From assembly GCA_947095535.1 (NCBI GenBank), contig OX352774.1, positions 173,474,200 through 173,538,199 of the forward strand: a stretch of 64,000 nt of DNA, in the 5' to 3' direction. Under the pieces are notes generated by a model. That model had not been told where the DNA came from and ran no database searches. It worked only from the letters and a program-made list of their open reading frames with translations. The stretch's first letter is position 1. Each line of letters starts with the position of its first letter. Shown here one piece after another: positions 23,578 through 35,819 of the stretch. Source of the DNA: Poecilobothrus nobilitatus (taxonomy: Eukaryota > Arthropoda > Insecta > Diptera > Dolichopodidae). A program made the translations under genes and the position numbers.

Positions 23578-25214
23578 ACTTACCATTGATTCGAAACGTT
23601 TCAATATTTTCCTTCCGGTTTTACTTTTCGTTTAAAATCCAAACCTAACCGGAAAATTTTTTTTTATAAAAATTTGATTCTTTCAAGTTTATACTTAACT
23701 AATATTGTAATAAGTCGATTAAGGCTGGGAAATTAATGATCAAAAAAAATTAGCGTTACTTTAATATGAAAAATTCATTTGCTGTAAAAGAATTTTTTTT
23801 TTAATTTATATGAGAATTTCAGTTCTTAAGATTGTTAAAACGTAATTTTATATATGTAAGCTAAAAATAAGTATACGCAATATATAACTTCAGTTAACTT
23901 TAATAAACATACAAAAAAAAAAAACAACATATTTTCTTGAAAATTTCAATTTTTGAATTAACATATTTTTTAATTGAAGAAACGATACATAAAATTAATA
24001 GTGATTCAAAAAAAATTTTTGATTCACATTGAGCCCTACTACATCGTTTCATCAGTAAATTACAATGATTCGTGATTATTTATAAAATATATTTAATATT
24101 GTTTAATCGAATACGTATATACATGTGTGTATTCATATATTATATACATATATAAATTATAATCTAAAAACGTTTAAAAAAAAAAAAGAAATAAATTGCA
24201 TTTAATAGAAAATTTTATGGTCTCTGTTAAATTTTTTGAAAATAAAAAAAGAAAAACATAAGGCAGCATAAATTTCAAGGTTAAAATTATAGTAACATAA
24301 CATAACCAAAAAAATAATAAAAAAAGCAAAAAACTCTGAATCTGAGAGTTGATTTTTAAAAATATATATATACATATATTATGTATATGTATAAATTTTT
24401 TTTTTTACGGATTAAAAAATAAATTTACGCTATAGGCAATATTCTGAATTCTATCCTTCTATCCAAAGTTTTTTTTTTTTAAGAAGCAAGTAAAAAATTA
24501 TTATTTATTTTGATGAACACTGTTGTTGTTTCTTTTTTTTTTCTTGTTGTCAGTGAATTGTAATAAAACGCTCTTCTTTTTTATTTTTTTTTTTTTTTGA
24601 AACGACGCAATCATTTACTTAAATTTGTTTTTTTTTTTTTGTTTTTGTATAGAAAAAGGAAAGAAAAGTAGGTACAAAATTATCATGCTTTTGTAATTTT
24701 ATTTTTAAAAAAGTATCTGTTAATGTTTTAAATTCTACCACCCACATTCTTGTAATATTTGAAATGGAATATTGGCGTTTTCAACTGGAGGGGGAGTTTT
24801 TGTTTTCCCTAGATAGTTTTATTATTTAAATAAGTATATAAAATTTAACAAGTACAAGAGTATAAATTTAGGAAACTGAATAATGTTTTTCTTTAATAAG
24901 CTCTTAAAATTTAGTATGTAATTTAGTGTATTTAATATATATATTAATGAGGGAATTTCTTTTAAGTATACTTTTAATTACTTTTTACATATACATAGTT
25001 ATATTTAGTTAATTGCTCGAGTACTACATTAATATTGTTGTAATATATACCTATATTAGGTAGGAGATTTGCAGATTTTAATAAATGAATTTTTCAAGAA
25101 ATATCTTTTTCTTTTTTTTTTCAATTAATTCGTTAAATAGTTGATGAATCAACTGAAAATTCAGTTCTATAATGAATTTCAAGATTCCATCTATATTTGT
25201 AAAAACATATTTCA
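23578..25214. other. AT-rich stretch, nothing recognised
   Basis: AACCTAACCGGAAAA follows RepB copy 2, as AACCTAACC follows copy 4, and may belong to the family's surroundings. Otherwise only homopolymers and TATATA/TGTGTAT motifs are seen. Confidence 0.6.
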
Positions 25215-25437
25215 TAGTGAAGTTTTTTTTTTTTTTTTAATGCATTTCTCTGCCACATAAATGCGAACAGGAAATTACACAGCCTTTCCTTTTCAGACGT
25301 GGCTGCAAATGTCGTAAGGGGGAATAATTCCTACGACGTGTGTGGAATTCGAACACACACTCCCTCGGTGTTCAGAGCGTGTTTTATACGCTTTTATCCA
25401 CTAGGCCACCGGGGGCCTCGGGCCTCTAGTGAAGTTT
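25215..25437 (-). mobile_element. tRNA-related SINE, copy 4, with 11-bp target-site duplication
   Basis: The element itself is 25226-25426 on the minus strand, bounded by TAGTGAAGTTT at 25215-25225 and again at 25427-25437. Reading 5'-3' it has GGCCCGAGGCCCCCGGTGGCC, CTAGTGGATAAAAGCG (A-box region), AACACCGAGGGAGTGTGTGTTC with the B-box, CACACGTCGTAGG...CCTTACGAC, GGCTGTGTAATTTCCTGTTC, TTATGTGGCAGAGAAATGCA and a long A-tail. It is the most complete copy and the duplication shows it arrived by LINE-style retrotransposition. The head has a small GGCCTCGG duplication at its outer end. Confidence 0.9.
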
Positions 25438-27883
25438 AAAAGTATTAAATATAAATTAAATTAATTAAATAATGATAGCTTGCTTAATTATTTATTTACT
25501 ATACCGTCTCTAATATCATCCATTTAGTTTTTTTTTCTAATGGTTATCCTTATTGATATTGATGTTAAGTCTCATTTATTAAAAGCATTAATTCACTAAA
25601 AGTAAGTGTTTTGTATTAAAATTTACTAAATTGAACAGGTTAAGATGTTGAAAATCAGTGTTGTCAATTGACAATAAATTGTTGCTATATAAATCTGAAC
25701 TAAATATAATCATATAATCATATGAAATACATGTATATGGGATGCTGCTGCCAAATCTAACATTGCAATTCTTTCGAGATTCCAAGTCGAAAATAGCAAT
25801 ATGTTGTCACGTTTCAAAATCTAATATTGCAATTACTTCAGAGATTTTAAATAAAAGTTCTGCGTTCGGTAATAGATGCTCCCTGACTGTACATATACCA
25901 TAGAAATGCATTAAAAAAAAAAACAAAAACAAAAAAAAACCACCAAGATACTAAATCGTGATCTTAAAATTCAGAGTTTAATATAGAATTAATTAAAAAC
26001 TACAGCTACCATACAAGACTTAAAAATCAACCTAACATTCTGACCTCAAAACTTCTAATCATACTGTGACGATTTTAAACACTACATAAACATTAAAATC
26101 ACTTACCCCAATCGACTTTACTGATTAGATTTTAATTTAAAGATTTTATAATAAATTATAAGCTTAAACAGGGGTGTTTGATATAATGTTTTATCACTTT
26201 CTAAATTGCTAACCTATACTTATTTAATGTCTATATGCAGACAGATTGTGTATATTAATAATTGGTATGTATATATTAATATAAGACAGAGATTCTAAGT
26301 TCTACGAGCTTTTTAAAAGTATTTATGGTAAATATTTGAAATATTTACCAGATACTACTGCTTAAAAAATTTTACAAAATAAAAAAGCAAATTAAAATAT
26401 CTAAAAGAAATGAGTCATAAAAATTTAAATGTGGTTAACACAAAAAAAAAAAAGAAAAACAAAAAAAAAATTGATGATGTAAAACTAAATATTAAACCAA
26501 AACTTAAGTAGTAACTACTTCAGATTTATGCTAACTAAAAACAATAAACTTTTAAATAAAACAATGAAAAATTTTTTATTAAAAAAAAAAAAAATAATAA
26601 TTAACTAAAGCCATAATTGAAAAACATTTTAAACTGTACACAAATAAAAAGAAAAAAAAGTTAAATAGGTATACATAACTAATAATAAAATTGCACAATT
26701 TAACAATTAAGCATTTAGTTAGATTTATTTAAAATTATAGTTAAGTAAGTAGAAACGACTTTAAAGCTATAAAATTAAAAACAAAAAAAAAACATAAATA
26801 AAAAATTCTTTAAAATTGTTTGTAAATTTGTATTTCCTCACCGCAAAGTTTTATTGCTTATACATTTCCTATTAAGTTCACACTGTAAATAGTAAAAAAG
26901 AAAAAATTTAATAAATTTCCTGTAATAAAAAAAAAATATATTTTTTTTCACGTTCTTATTTTTTATTATTTATTATTTAACTTTTTTATTTATATTTTTT
27001 TTATGAGAAACCAACCTACATTCCCAAAAGAACATATCTACAAAGTGTGATCAAATTTCTGAATCAGTTATGCAATTCTATTGTACTTCTCGTTATTATT
27101 GCACTAAATACAAAAACAACAAAAAAAAAAAAGAATTAAAAATACTTAAAGCAACTATTAAAAGCTTCTAATAAAAAAAAATATAACTTGAAATTTATAT
27201 ATATATATTTTTTTTGTACCTATATTAAATAGTTATGGAGTTATGGTCTATAGACTGATGAGAAATTTAAGGTAAATAAATCGGAATTTTTTTTTTTTTT
27301 TGTTTTTTTTTTGTTTTTGTTTTGCAAATCTGGAAAGGAGTAGCAAATACATTTTTATATCAAAAGTTATTAATTTTATTTTATTTCGCAATACATATTT
27401 TGAAGCTATCGGGCAAATTCCAAGAATTAAAATTTTTTTTTTTTTTAAGATAAAAAATATAATATTTTTTTTTAGAAACGAAATTTGAAAGGAAGTTGTA
27501 AACCAAATAAAACTTTTTACTTACCTAAACTCTGAACTTTTTAAATTTTTTTTTTTAGAGTTACAGTTGTATATTTTAAAACTGAAATTCTTTTAGATTC
27601 ACATTCAAATTTATTTAAAATATTTTATTCGAAATTAAAAAAATAGTTCGAACTCCAGAACAGTAATACTTAAATGCATAAAAGAAAAAAATCAGGTGTA
27701 TCAGTACATCTGAAGTGATGCCAGGAACAGGAAAAACTTAATATGTACTTATTTTAACTTTTTTTAGTAGGGTTATTTACATTATATAAGAGCTATATTA
27801 TATGAATATATACATACATTTATACATATATATAAGAAACTTATACATATATCTATTTCAAAATATTCGTAAAAACTGTAAAA
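25438..27883. other. AT-rich stretch, nothing recognised
   Basis: CCAAATCTAACATTGCAATT and a similar CAAAATCTAATATTGCAATT recur about 65 bp apart (near 25752 and 25816), with related GAGATT downstream of each. This is a small local duplication. No gene is visible; the region 26400-27500 is dominated by A- and T-runs. Confidence 0.55.
26326..26350. repeat. 25-bp quasi-palindrome
   Basis: TGGTAAATATTT, one G, then AAATATTTACCA: 12-bp perfect arms around a single base. It could be a dimeric protein-binding site or chance in AT-rich DNA. Confidence 0.85.
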
Positions 27884-28160
27884 ATGGCTCTAGTGGAACT
27901 TGGTCCTGACAAATGTGTACCAAAAAGATTTTTAATTCAAAATTTTTACGTCAAAATCTTAAATATGAAATTTTATCGAATTCTGTTCATCCATTTGGTC
28001 ATTCAGACAGACAGACAGACAAACATCATCCCAAAAATACTTCAATTTTCTACGGTAGCGGAGGAGAAATATATATATATGCAAAAATCTGAGGGCGTTC
28101 GAAATTTTTATGCTATCACAATATCGTTCTTATACATTTCGCATACATTTAAAAAAATAT
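27884..28160 (+). repeat. decayed insect repeat with CAGACAGACAGACAGACAAAC tract
   Basis: Text such as GTCATTCAGACAGACAGACA after a CCATTTGGTC block is a common signature of old, dispersed insect repeats. A related tract (ACAGACAGACGGACGGAGAG) ends RepA copy 2 near 59800. The 92-codon ORF over it is not credible as a gene because its reading follows the repeat tract. Confidence 0.45.
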
Positions 28161-28297
28161 AGCGGTAAAAAACTTATGAAAAAATAAAGTTTAGGACAAA
28201 AGTTGATTCAGATTCCAGAGTGAATCATATGCTCTTTCAAATATGGAATATATTGGGACGAACGCATCAAACTGACTGTAAACTCAAATCTTCCTTA

Positions 28298-28339
28298 TTC
28301 AAACAAAAACTGTGAGTTCAAGCGTAGTTTTTGTTTGAA
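28298..28339. repeat. 14-bp perfect stem-loop
   Basis: TTCAAACAAAAACT (28298-28311) pairs with AGTTTTTGTTTGAA (28326-28339) around a 14-nt loop. It lies about 160 bp from the transposase remnant and could belong to that element's 3' flank. Confidence 0.75.
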
Positions 28340-28495
28340 AAAATGAAATATGATTTCAAGCTCAGTTTCAAGCATTAAGTCAGATTATAAAATTTTTAGA
28401 ATTAGTACATTAATAAGATTTTTTTTTTGTTAAAATGAAAGTACATATAAATTATTAATTTTTTTTAAGCTAAGTGCGAAAAATTATATTTAGCA

Positions 28496-28975
28496 TTATG
28501 TTGCGTAATTTTTGTGCAAATATTCGGCTTTAGTTCCTGAATGTTTTGTGGTTTGTTGACGTAAAGCCTTCAAGGAACCCCACAAAAAAAAATTCAGGAG
28601 CTGTCAAATCTAGGGAACGAAGTGGCCACGCGAAATCAGTATTTTTTTGAAATTATTCGGTCATCGAAAAGTTCTAGCAGAATCGCCATTGTCTCTCTCG
28701 TATAGTATGAGCTGGAACCATATGTCACGATTATTGAGAACTACCGAACGTAAAACATTTTCCAACATGGTCCAGTATACCGCCCCAGGAACGGTTTCTG
28801 AATGCTCAGTTTCATTTTCGAAATCAGCCATAACTTCACACCAGGATGTAATTGTACCCTACTCGGATTCTCTGTACCCCAAATTCGACAGTTCTATTTA
28901 TTGACATATCCATTTAAATGAAAATGTGCTTCATCGCTCATAATGAGATTGTTCAAAAACTTTATTTCTGTTAAA
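28496..28975 (-). pseudogene. Tc1/mariner-type DDE transposase remnant
   Basis: The minus strand reads as the catalytic half of an IS630-Tc1-mariner transposase. It begins KFLNNLIMSDEAHFHLNGYV (first catalytic Asp in SDEAHF, near 28933), then NK-stop-NCRIWGTENP, RDIWFQ, TRETMAILLELFDDRIISKK and, after a frame slip, WPLRSLDLTAPEFFFVGF with the last catalytic Asp near 28608. It ends VNKPQNIQELKPN in yet another frame. The central QQDGA motif, with the second Asp, is lost by a small deletion after WFQ. Stops and frameshifts make it inactive. The N-terminal DNA-binding half and the terminal repeats are not seen. The + strand ORF at 28647-28904 is its antisense shadow. Confidence 0.82.
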
Positions 28976-29317
28976 AAAATGTAAAGTTTTTCAATTCAGT
29001 TTACAGCTTTATAAAATAAATTTTTTTTTAGAGAAAATAAAAATTTTCATGTTTAATTTAAATCGTTGTGTAGAATCATGTATAGAACGTAACGTAGGCA
29101 TATTAAAATAAATGTTTAAGTATGTAAAGTGTGTTTGTAAAAAAGTGTGTAAAAAAACTTAAAGTTTAATAAGTTTACAAACGTGTATTAGATAGACTTA
29201 ATATAAAATAAGAATTTAAATTCAAAATCTTAAATTGGATTGGTAGACTATATATCACTTCACGCCTGTTTCTCTTGACTCCCATTAGATCTTTTTAACA
29301 TTTACTCTCGAAATATT
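28976..29317. other. AT-rich spacer
   Basis: No gene is seen between the transposase remnant and the LINE tail. Confidence 0.6.
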
Positions 29318-30335
29318 TTATTTATTTATTTATTTAGTCTAATATTAACACAATAAATTGTAATAACATCAGTAAGACCCTCGGCTACAAAGGCCATTTT
29401 GGGCCTGGCTATTAAGTTTTTAATACATTACATTATGTTACTTATATTTTATTATTTACAATAGTATTGACATTATTTTTGTATTCAACTTACCTTATAT
29501 TTTAATTTATTTTAGTTAGTTAAACATTTTAAACATTTTAATTTTATTTTTATTTTAATAATTAATTTTATTGTTCTTTCATCTTACCTTTTCCTCTTTT
29601 TATTATAAGCAACTAAATAGTTTCCCATATTTGGAACAATTTTGCAATTTCTTCTATTATAGCTAGATTTTTTTTTTTAAGTTTAAGTGCTTCGTTGGCG
29701 GTGGTCGAGTGTTTTTTAAGCACCCTTCTAGCTGCTAAACATTCTAGAAATTTGTGTTTTATTGTCATTACATTATGACAAAAAATGCAAGATGGTGGCT
29801 GAGTTTTTTCAAATAAATATTTTTTGGTAGTTATTGTGTGGCTTAATCTAATTCTAGCTACTGATCTATCTAAGGTTCTGTTACCTATAGTATAGACAGG
29901 AGGACCATTCGCATTGGGCCAATAACTCTTTAGAAAACCATTGGATGAATTCCACTTTGTTTGTTTAATATTTTGAATAACATTTTTTGCTTCCTTGATT
30001 TTAGAGCTATATGACGTATGTGCAAAGGTAAATGCCAATGTTTTAATAGCGAATTTGGCCTCAGTATCCGCTAGATCATTGCCACTTATACCACAGTGCT
30101 CTGGAACTCATATAAGTTTAATTTCTTTGTTGGTGTTACACAGTATATTTCTAATTGTTTTATTCAGGGGTTGTTTATTCGAATAGTTTTTAATAGCGTT
30201 TAAAGCACTTAGGCTATCAGCATATTAAGATAGTCTCATAGTTGACATCACGAGCTACCCTAATAGCTATTCTTTAAGAACTGGCGCTGAAAAATACTTT
30301 TTACTAAGTACATATTATTCTATCTCGAACGTTCT
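29318..30335 (-). pseudogene. LINE ORF2 remnant: RNase H, zinc knuckle and 3' UTR
   Basis: Read on the minus strand from about 30330. YFSAPVLKE is the decayed F.AE..AI block. YADSLSALNAIKNYS keeps the catalytic Asp. The W of WVPEHCGISGNDLAD is a TGA stop (30108-30110), and TEAKFAIKT follows. The frame then stays open to 29613 with RSVARIRLSHTITTKKYLF (usual RLRIGHT.LTH.YL) and CIFCHNVMTIKHKFLEC, a C-x2-C-x7-H-x4-C knuckle typical of I/jockey-group ORF2 ends. After the stop comes a UTR of about 290 bp ending in a TAAA repeat at 29318-29337. It is 5'-truncated. TCTCGAA on both flanks might be the remains of a target duplication, but this is weak. Confidence 0.85.
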
Positions 30336-31999
30336 TTTCTATCGGGTTCAATTCTAGCCATACATATATTAAAAAATAACAGACAAACAAAAAAAACCAA
30401 AAAAAACTAAATTAAAAAAATGAATATTAGAATAAACATAGGTACTAGGTAGTTACATACTGTATTGCATATTTACCCAGTAGGCAAAAAAAAAAAAAAA
30501 AAATGAAGCATAAAAAATTTATCACAAATAAGATGTTTATTTAATCAAGAATATGTATATATATATATATACGTATATTATTAAGCTTCATATTACTGTT
30601 ACATAAAAAGTATACTTCACTTCATTTCACTTTACTTTATTTTGTAGTTTTATTTTTTTTTTTTTTTTGTTCTTTTTTTCAATATTTTATAGATAAAAAT
30701 AAAAACATTTATTTTTAATGTTTGTATGAATGTTAATAAGTATCTTAAGAATAAAATACTTGTATACTAGACTAGACCAGATATATTGGATGTTAAAAAT
30801 TCTAGTTATTTTTTTATTTATTTTTTTTTTGTTTTTTATTTTATTCTTGACATTTTGTGTAAAATAATATACCATAATATTATAACGTTATTTTATATCT
30901 TTATAAATGCATATATATATCATATAACTTAGTATATATATATATATACATATAGAATTAAAACATATTTACTTGTATTTGATTGTATTATATAATAACA
31001 TTGAACATTTGATCATATGGAACCACATTAGTGTAAATATTTGTGTATAAAAAAAAAAAATTATACTCTATAGTCACTAGTGTGTATCTTACAATATGTG
31101 ACTTTAACTTACAGGTAAAAATCACTTTTTTTTATTTTATTTGTTTTTTTTTACGTATAATCGTAATAATAATAAAATTACCTGAAAGAACTGCTGTTCC
31201 AATATAACGGTTTTTAGGAAAAGAAAAAAAAAATAAGTAAAATATGTGCACATATAAAAACAAAAAAAATGTGTTTAAAAAAAAAAGTATCTATAAGATA
31301 CAAATATTGTATACTTAGTTAGTTGTTTTTAAACAAGTTCTTTATAAAAAAAAACGAAAATAAGAAACAAATGTTTATATTCTGTTTTTAGAATTTTTTT
31401 TATTTATTTATATTTTTTTAAAGAAAATTATTTATATTCTTTTTAAATAATTTTAATTTTTTTTTTTTTTCTTCAATAGATATTTAATTTTATTGAATTC
31501 TAAGTGGTTTTGCGCAATTATATTGTATAATTTTTAATTTCAATTGAAAAAAAAAAAATATGAAAAATAAATAAATAAAAAAGCAAAAAATGAATTGAAA
31601 AAAATAAGTTAAATCAAAACAGAAACGTAAGTTCCAGTTAAAAGTAAAAATAAGGAACAGAAAATGACAGAAAACTAATTGGAAATTGTAATAAATCGAT
31701 TACTTATTATAGCTAAAATGTAAATTGGATATTTTGATTTTGATAAAATGCAATTAAATAATCGTTTTTTCTGTTAATGAAAAATTTGCAAATATAATTT
31801 TGAGTAAATATGCGAAATATCCTGCTTTATTGCGTGAAAATATAGCGAGTACTGTACGTGCTGACCAGTGTATATTGACATCTTTTCAATATTTTGAAAC
31901 TTCGGATTTCATGACCTGTTATAGGCTTCAAATGCAGGGGATAATTACAGAAATAATTGAAAATTTTAAATTAGTATTTAATAGCGTACATATTTGTTT
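30336..31999. other. AT-rich stretch, no gene called
   Basis: It is dominated by A/T runs and TATATA. The open frame from 31800 runs into SINE copy 5 and ends within it. The part before the SINE (31800-32000) has no recognisable motif, so I do not call it a gene, although its composition is slightly less extreme than its surroundings. Confidence 0.55.
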
Positions 32000-32000
32000 T

Positions 32001-32211
32001 AGGGGCCTCGGTGGCTTAGTACGGGTAAGAGCGTATAAAATACGCTGTAAACACCGAGTGAGTGAGGGTTCAAATCCCACACACGTCGTAAGAGTTATTC
32101 CCCCTTACGACAAGTACAGCCCCGCCTGAACAGGAAAGGCTGTGTAATTTCCTGTCCACATTTATGTGGCAGAGAAATGCAATAAAAAAAAAAGCAAAAA
32201 TTTTTGTTTTA
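32001..32211 (+). mobile_element. tRNA-related SINE, copy 5 (best structured)
   Basis: The full-length element covers about 32001-32192. Head: CTCGGTG (32007-32013) pairs with CACCGAG (32052-32058), and inside it AGCGTAT (32030-32036) pairs with ATACGCT (32040-32046). The A-box is TGGCTTAGTACGGGTAAGAG and the B-box GGGTTCAAATCCC. Body: GTCGTAAG (32085-32092) / CTTACGAC (32104-32111), ACAGGAAA (32130-32137) / TTTCCTGT (32148-32155), and CCACAT (32156-32161) / ATGTGG (32164-32169). The tail is GAAATGCAATAAAAAAAAAA. A likely target duplication is TTTGTTTTA at 31993-32001 and 32203-32211. Confidence 0.9.
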
Positions 32212-33835
32212 TGAATGTTTAACCCATTTTTTTCTTAAAAAAAATTCATAAATTTTACTCTTAAGTCGTATGGTTACTGCAAAACTAAAAAGCCTACAAA
32301 CTAAAATGATAGATGAATTGGCTATAAATGGGCTATAAAGATAATTTAATAAGGTTTAAGTTGCCTTCTTAATTTTTTCAATATCTTCAGTAGTTCTAAT
32401 TCTGTAGATATTACTCCAAAATAACATATTTTAAAAGTTATAAGTCTTTAAAGCCTCATAACTCCTTACGATATAGAACCCCTCCTCCCATAGAATTTTT
32501 GGTTCGTCATGATGCTCCCCATCACTTCCTGCTTGCTCTATGTAAAAGTTAATGCAGAACACCTTGTATATATAATAATGTACATTGTGTATATTTTTTT
32601 TTACTTTAACTTTTATAACAAATGTCTTCACTTAAAATAAAAATGTCTTCAGTTAAAGTAGAAAAGGTATATATGTCAAAACCATTTTCAATATTTACTT
32701 ATAGAAATATGTATAACCACCACATCTAAGTATATACTTAAGTATTTATTAAAGCCAAGACAAATGATACTTAAAATGATACTTAATATTCTGACAGAAT
32801 TGATTAAAATAATTTTCAAAATATTGTAAATTTAAATAGAACTTTACGAGTATTACAAAACGCAAATTTTCTCATCATTAAAACAGAATTATCAGAAAAT
32901 ATTAAATGGAGATTATACATTATCTTAAGTTGAAATTATAACGACAAATTTAAAATAATAGGTTAAGTATTATTTTAAAATACCCACAGGTAATAGCTTA
33001 CTAAAACGTACTAAAATGATAATAAGTACATAGAATATTATTTTGGATCGGTTCTTTTATATGTACTTACTCTTTTTATATTTTCTTTACATATATAAGA
33101 AAAGTATTAAACATTTCCATTACTTTTTAAATACATTTAAAATAACTATTAACTTCCGGTTTAAACTCTTTTCATTGATTTCCGTGTATTCTCACCTAAT
33201 GATTCGTTAGTTATATTATTTTGAAGTGGTATATTTTGCACATGGTCACATAATATAATTAAACTTTTATAGTAAGTATTGAATCAATTTCGAATAGGTT
33301 AACCTCTTTTGTGAACTAAATTAAAAATAATTTGAGAAAAAATTCAAAAAATGCTTCACTACAGAAGTTCTTAAAATTATTTTTAGTTTATTTTTTTTAA
33401 AAGAAAATTAATCTGGAATCATATTTTACTATACAAAAGAAGAGTTGCATTTTTTATTACATCATCACTGCTAAACCATACATGCGATTGTCAACAAATT
33501 ATGTGGCATCATTTTATGAAATCCATACCGGATTACGGTAAAATTTTAAGTTTAAACTTTCGGTATTTGACACTCAATTTTTTAAATATAGATTGCACAT
33601 CTTGAAAAATAGACCTAGACTATTGCAAATTAAAATATTCAACTAAGATATCACTGCCGCGAAATTAGTAGGACTATATTTTCAATTAGTTGCACCCCTT
33701 TTGGATAAATAGTTTTTCCGTTATTTCAAGATTTATAATAAGTAGGTTATTCTTGTATTCATACTAAACTAAGTAAACGTTTTAATCTTTTACTCTAAGC
33801 AAAAATAAAAAATTGATTTTAGCGTTTATGAAACA
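32212..33835. other. AT-rich stretch, nothing recognised
   Basis: No gene or family match is seen. A slightly less AT-rich patch at 32440-32540 has no coding sense that I recognise. Confidence 0.6.
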
Positions 33836-34396
33836 CGAAATCTTGAACATTTATACTAGATATAATTTTTTTTGGGAGCGGATCACAATCCTGCACGCCA
33901 AAATCAACCTGCGCCAAAATCTTGCTTTTGTTTTTTTTATCTTGTATTACAAAATCTATCTTTCTACAATTTTGCATTACAAAATCTTTCACGGACAAAA
34001 TCTTGCAAAATATTTTTAAAGGAATAGATTGTGGCTTTGTTTTTAAAGTATGTATAAACAAATAGTTAAGGAGGATTTTAGAGTTGGATTCAAAAGTATG
34101 GTTATTCGTATTTTACAGAATATGTATATATATATATTTATGTATATGTGGTTTAACAACTTTTACAACAGGATACTTCGCAACTTGGACACTTAATGTA
34201 TATTAGATTGTGCTTTAAGGAGGAATTTTAGAGTTGGATTAAAAAGCAGGTTTGCCGCTTTTTCCAGAATATTTATTTATAAGAATATGTGACATTCTGA
34301 ATTACATGCAAGATTTTGTCCTAAGTAGATTTTGGAAAAAAGATTTTGTTTTAAAAGATTTTCGAAAGCAAGATTTTGTCGCATTAAATTTTGATG
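33836..34396. repeat. fold-back element with CAAAATCTTG sub-repeats
   Basis: The left arm (33836-34012) repeats CAAAATCTTG, AAAATCTATC and AAAATCTTTC on the + strand. The right arm (34307-34396) repeats the complement, CAAGATTTTGT. The innermost pair, GACAAAATCTTGCA (33994-34007) / TGCAAGATTTTGTC (34307-34320), is a perfect 14-bp inverted repeat. The spacer holds two copies of TTTTAGAGTTGGATTNAAAA (about 34077 and 34214), each followed by a CAGAATAT motif. The two short ORFs on opposite strands here are products of the sub-repeats. Confidence 0.65.
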
Positions 34397-35819
34397 TGAA
34401 AAATAATCTATGAAACCCATATTTTTTTTTCTGCCACGTGTAACGTCAGATCATTCTACTAGTTTAAAGTTTAAAATAAAAGAATTAACAATTCATCTAT
34501 TAAAACCATTTAAGAGAGTTTTAAAAATAACAGTTATTTTATTATTGATTATTAATAATCTACTACTTTAGAACAAATAAAACGAAAAAAAAAATATCTA
34601 TAGATTTTATCCGGTTTTAATTTAACAAAAAAAAAAAATAATCATAATAATTTTAATTTTGTATAGAATAGGTTTTTTTAGATTTAATTTAAAGAAGAAT
34701 AACAATTTTTGTATTTTATTATTACCTATATACTTAGGTACCATTTATTGGTAAATTATATATGTATAAAATGTTCAAATGTATATATATATGTATTTCT
34801 TTGTATATAAACACAAATGTTCAAACAAAAAATGAAAAAAAAGATGTCGAGGTAAAGTGATTAAAAAATCTAAAATAAAAAAACAAAAATTATGAATAAT
34901 TTAAAAGTAAAAAAATTAATTTTTATTTTATTTTTTTTTGTTTTTAGTTTAGAAATTAACTGTTATTTAAATTTTAGAATATAGAAGTTAATCTTTATTT
35001 TAAAATTATCTTTTTGTATCTATTGATTTCAAAGTGCATTGAACTTGAGAATTTTAACTGATCAAAGCATGTTCCAAGGTATGATTCAAGGTATGAATCA
35101 ACACATATACGATATACATATGTTATATAATTAAAATTAACTTGAATTGAGTAAATTAAGACTATTTGATTTTGATATCTATAATTAGATAAATGTAATT
35201 TTAAAACGGTGCTTTTTTTTTTTTTTAATTTAAAATTTTTACTTTTAATAATAGTTTAATTTTATCTTAAGATTTATATCATTTGTTATTTTTTTTCCGG
35301 AAATAAATTTGCTGTTGATTTAATAGTAAATTAATAAACAAAATTATAAAATGATTAATTTTTAAATATGATTTTTATTTGATTGATAGATTGGAATATA
35401 AAATATATTTTATTAACATTGGACCAATATCTATTTATGAATTTTAACCTTAAGATATTAATTGTTAGATATAGAAAAGATATTAAAATATTATCAAATT
35501 TTTTTTTTCGGTTATGTGTACATACGTATTATGTAACTGTAAAAATTCACATATTAAAGAAGTTTCATACAATTAATAATTTGAATCAAAACCACGAATG
35601 AAACAGAATATCTGATAAGTTTTTCTATTTTCATTATAAAAATATAATTTTGATTTACTTAATTGCAGTAGTCTCGCGATTATATGAACTAATTAAAGAA
35701 CACTCTGTTCATATGACAGAAGTTTTCATTTAAATGGGGGTAAAAAAAACATTACTTTAACGTAAAATAAATCTTTAATATGAGCCTAGGGGCTTTTAAT
35801 GTAAAATATATCTTTAATA
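34397..35819. other. AT-rich stretch, no gene
   Basis: AAGGTATGATTC/AAGGTATGAATC is a short tandem pair near 35077. Just before SINE copy 6, TAAAATAAATCTTTAATA recurs as TAAAATATATCTTTAATAG (35763, 35802), each followed by AGGGGCYTTTAA-like text. This is a local duplication at the SINE 5' junction. Confidence 0.55.

Noticed and set aside
28647..28904. 85-codon ORF on +
   Set aside because: Antisense shadow of the transposase remnant.
29995..30186. 63-codon ORF on +
   Set aside because: Antisense shadow of the RNase H domain of the LINE on the minus strand.
31800..32129. 109-codon ORF on +
   Set aside because: The second third is SINE copy 5 sequence and the first part matches nothing. An exonised SINE is possible but unsupported.
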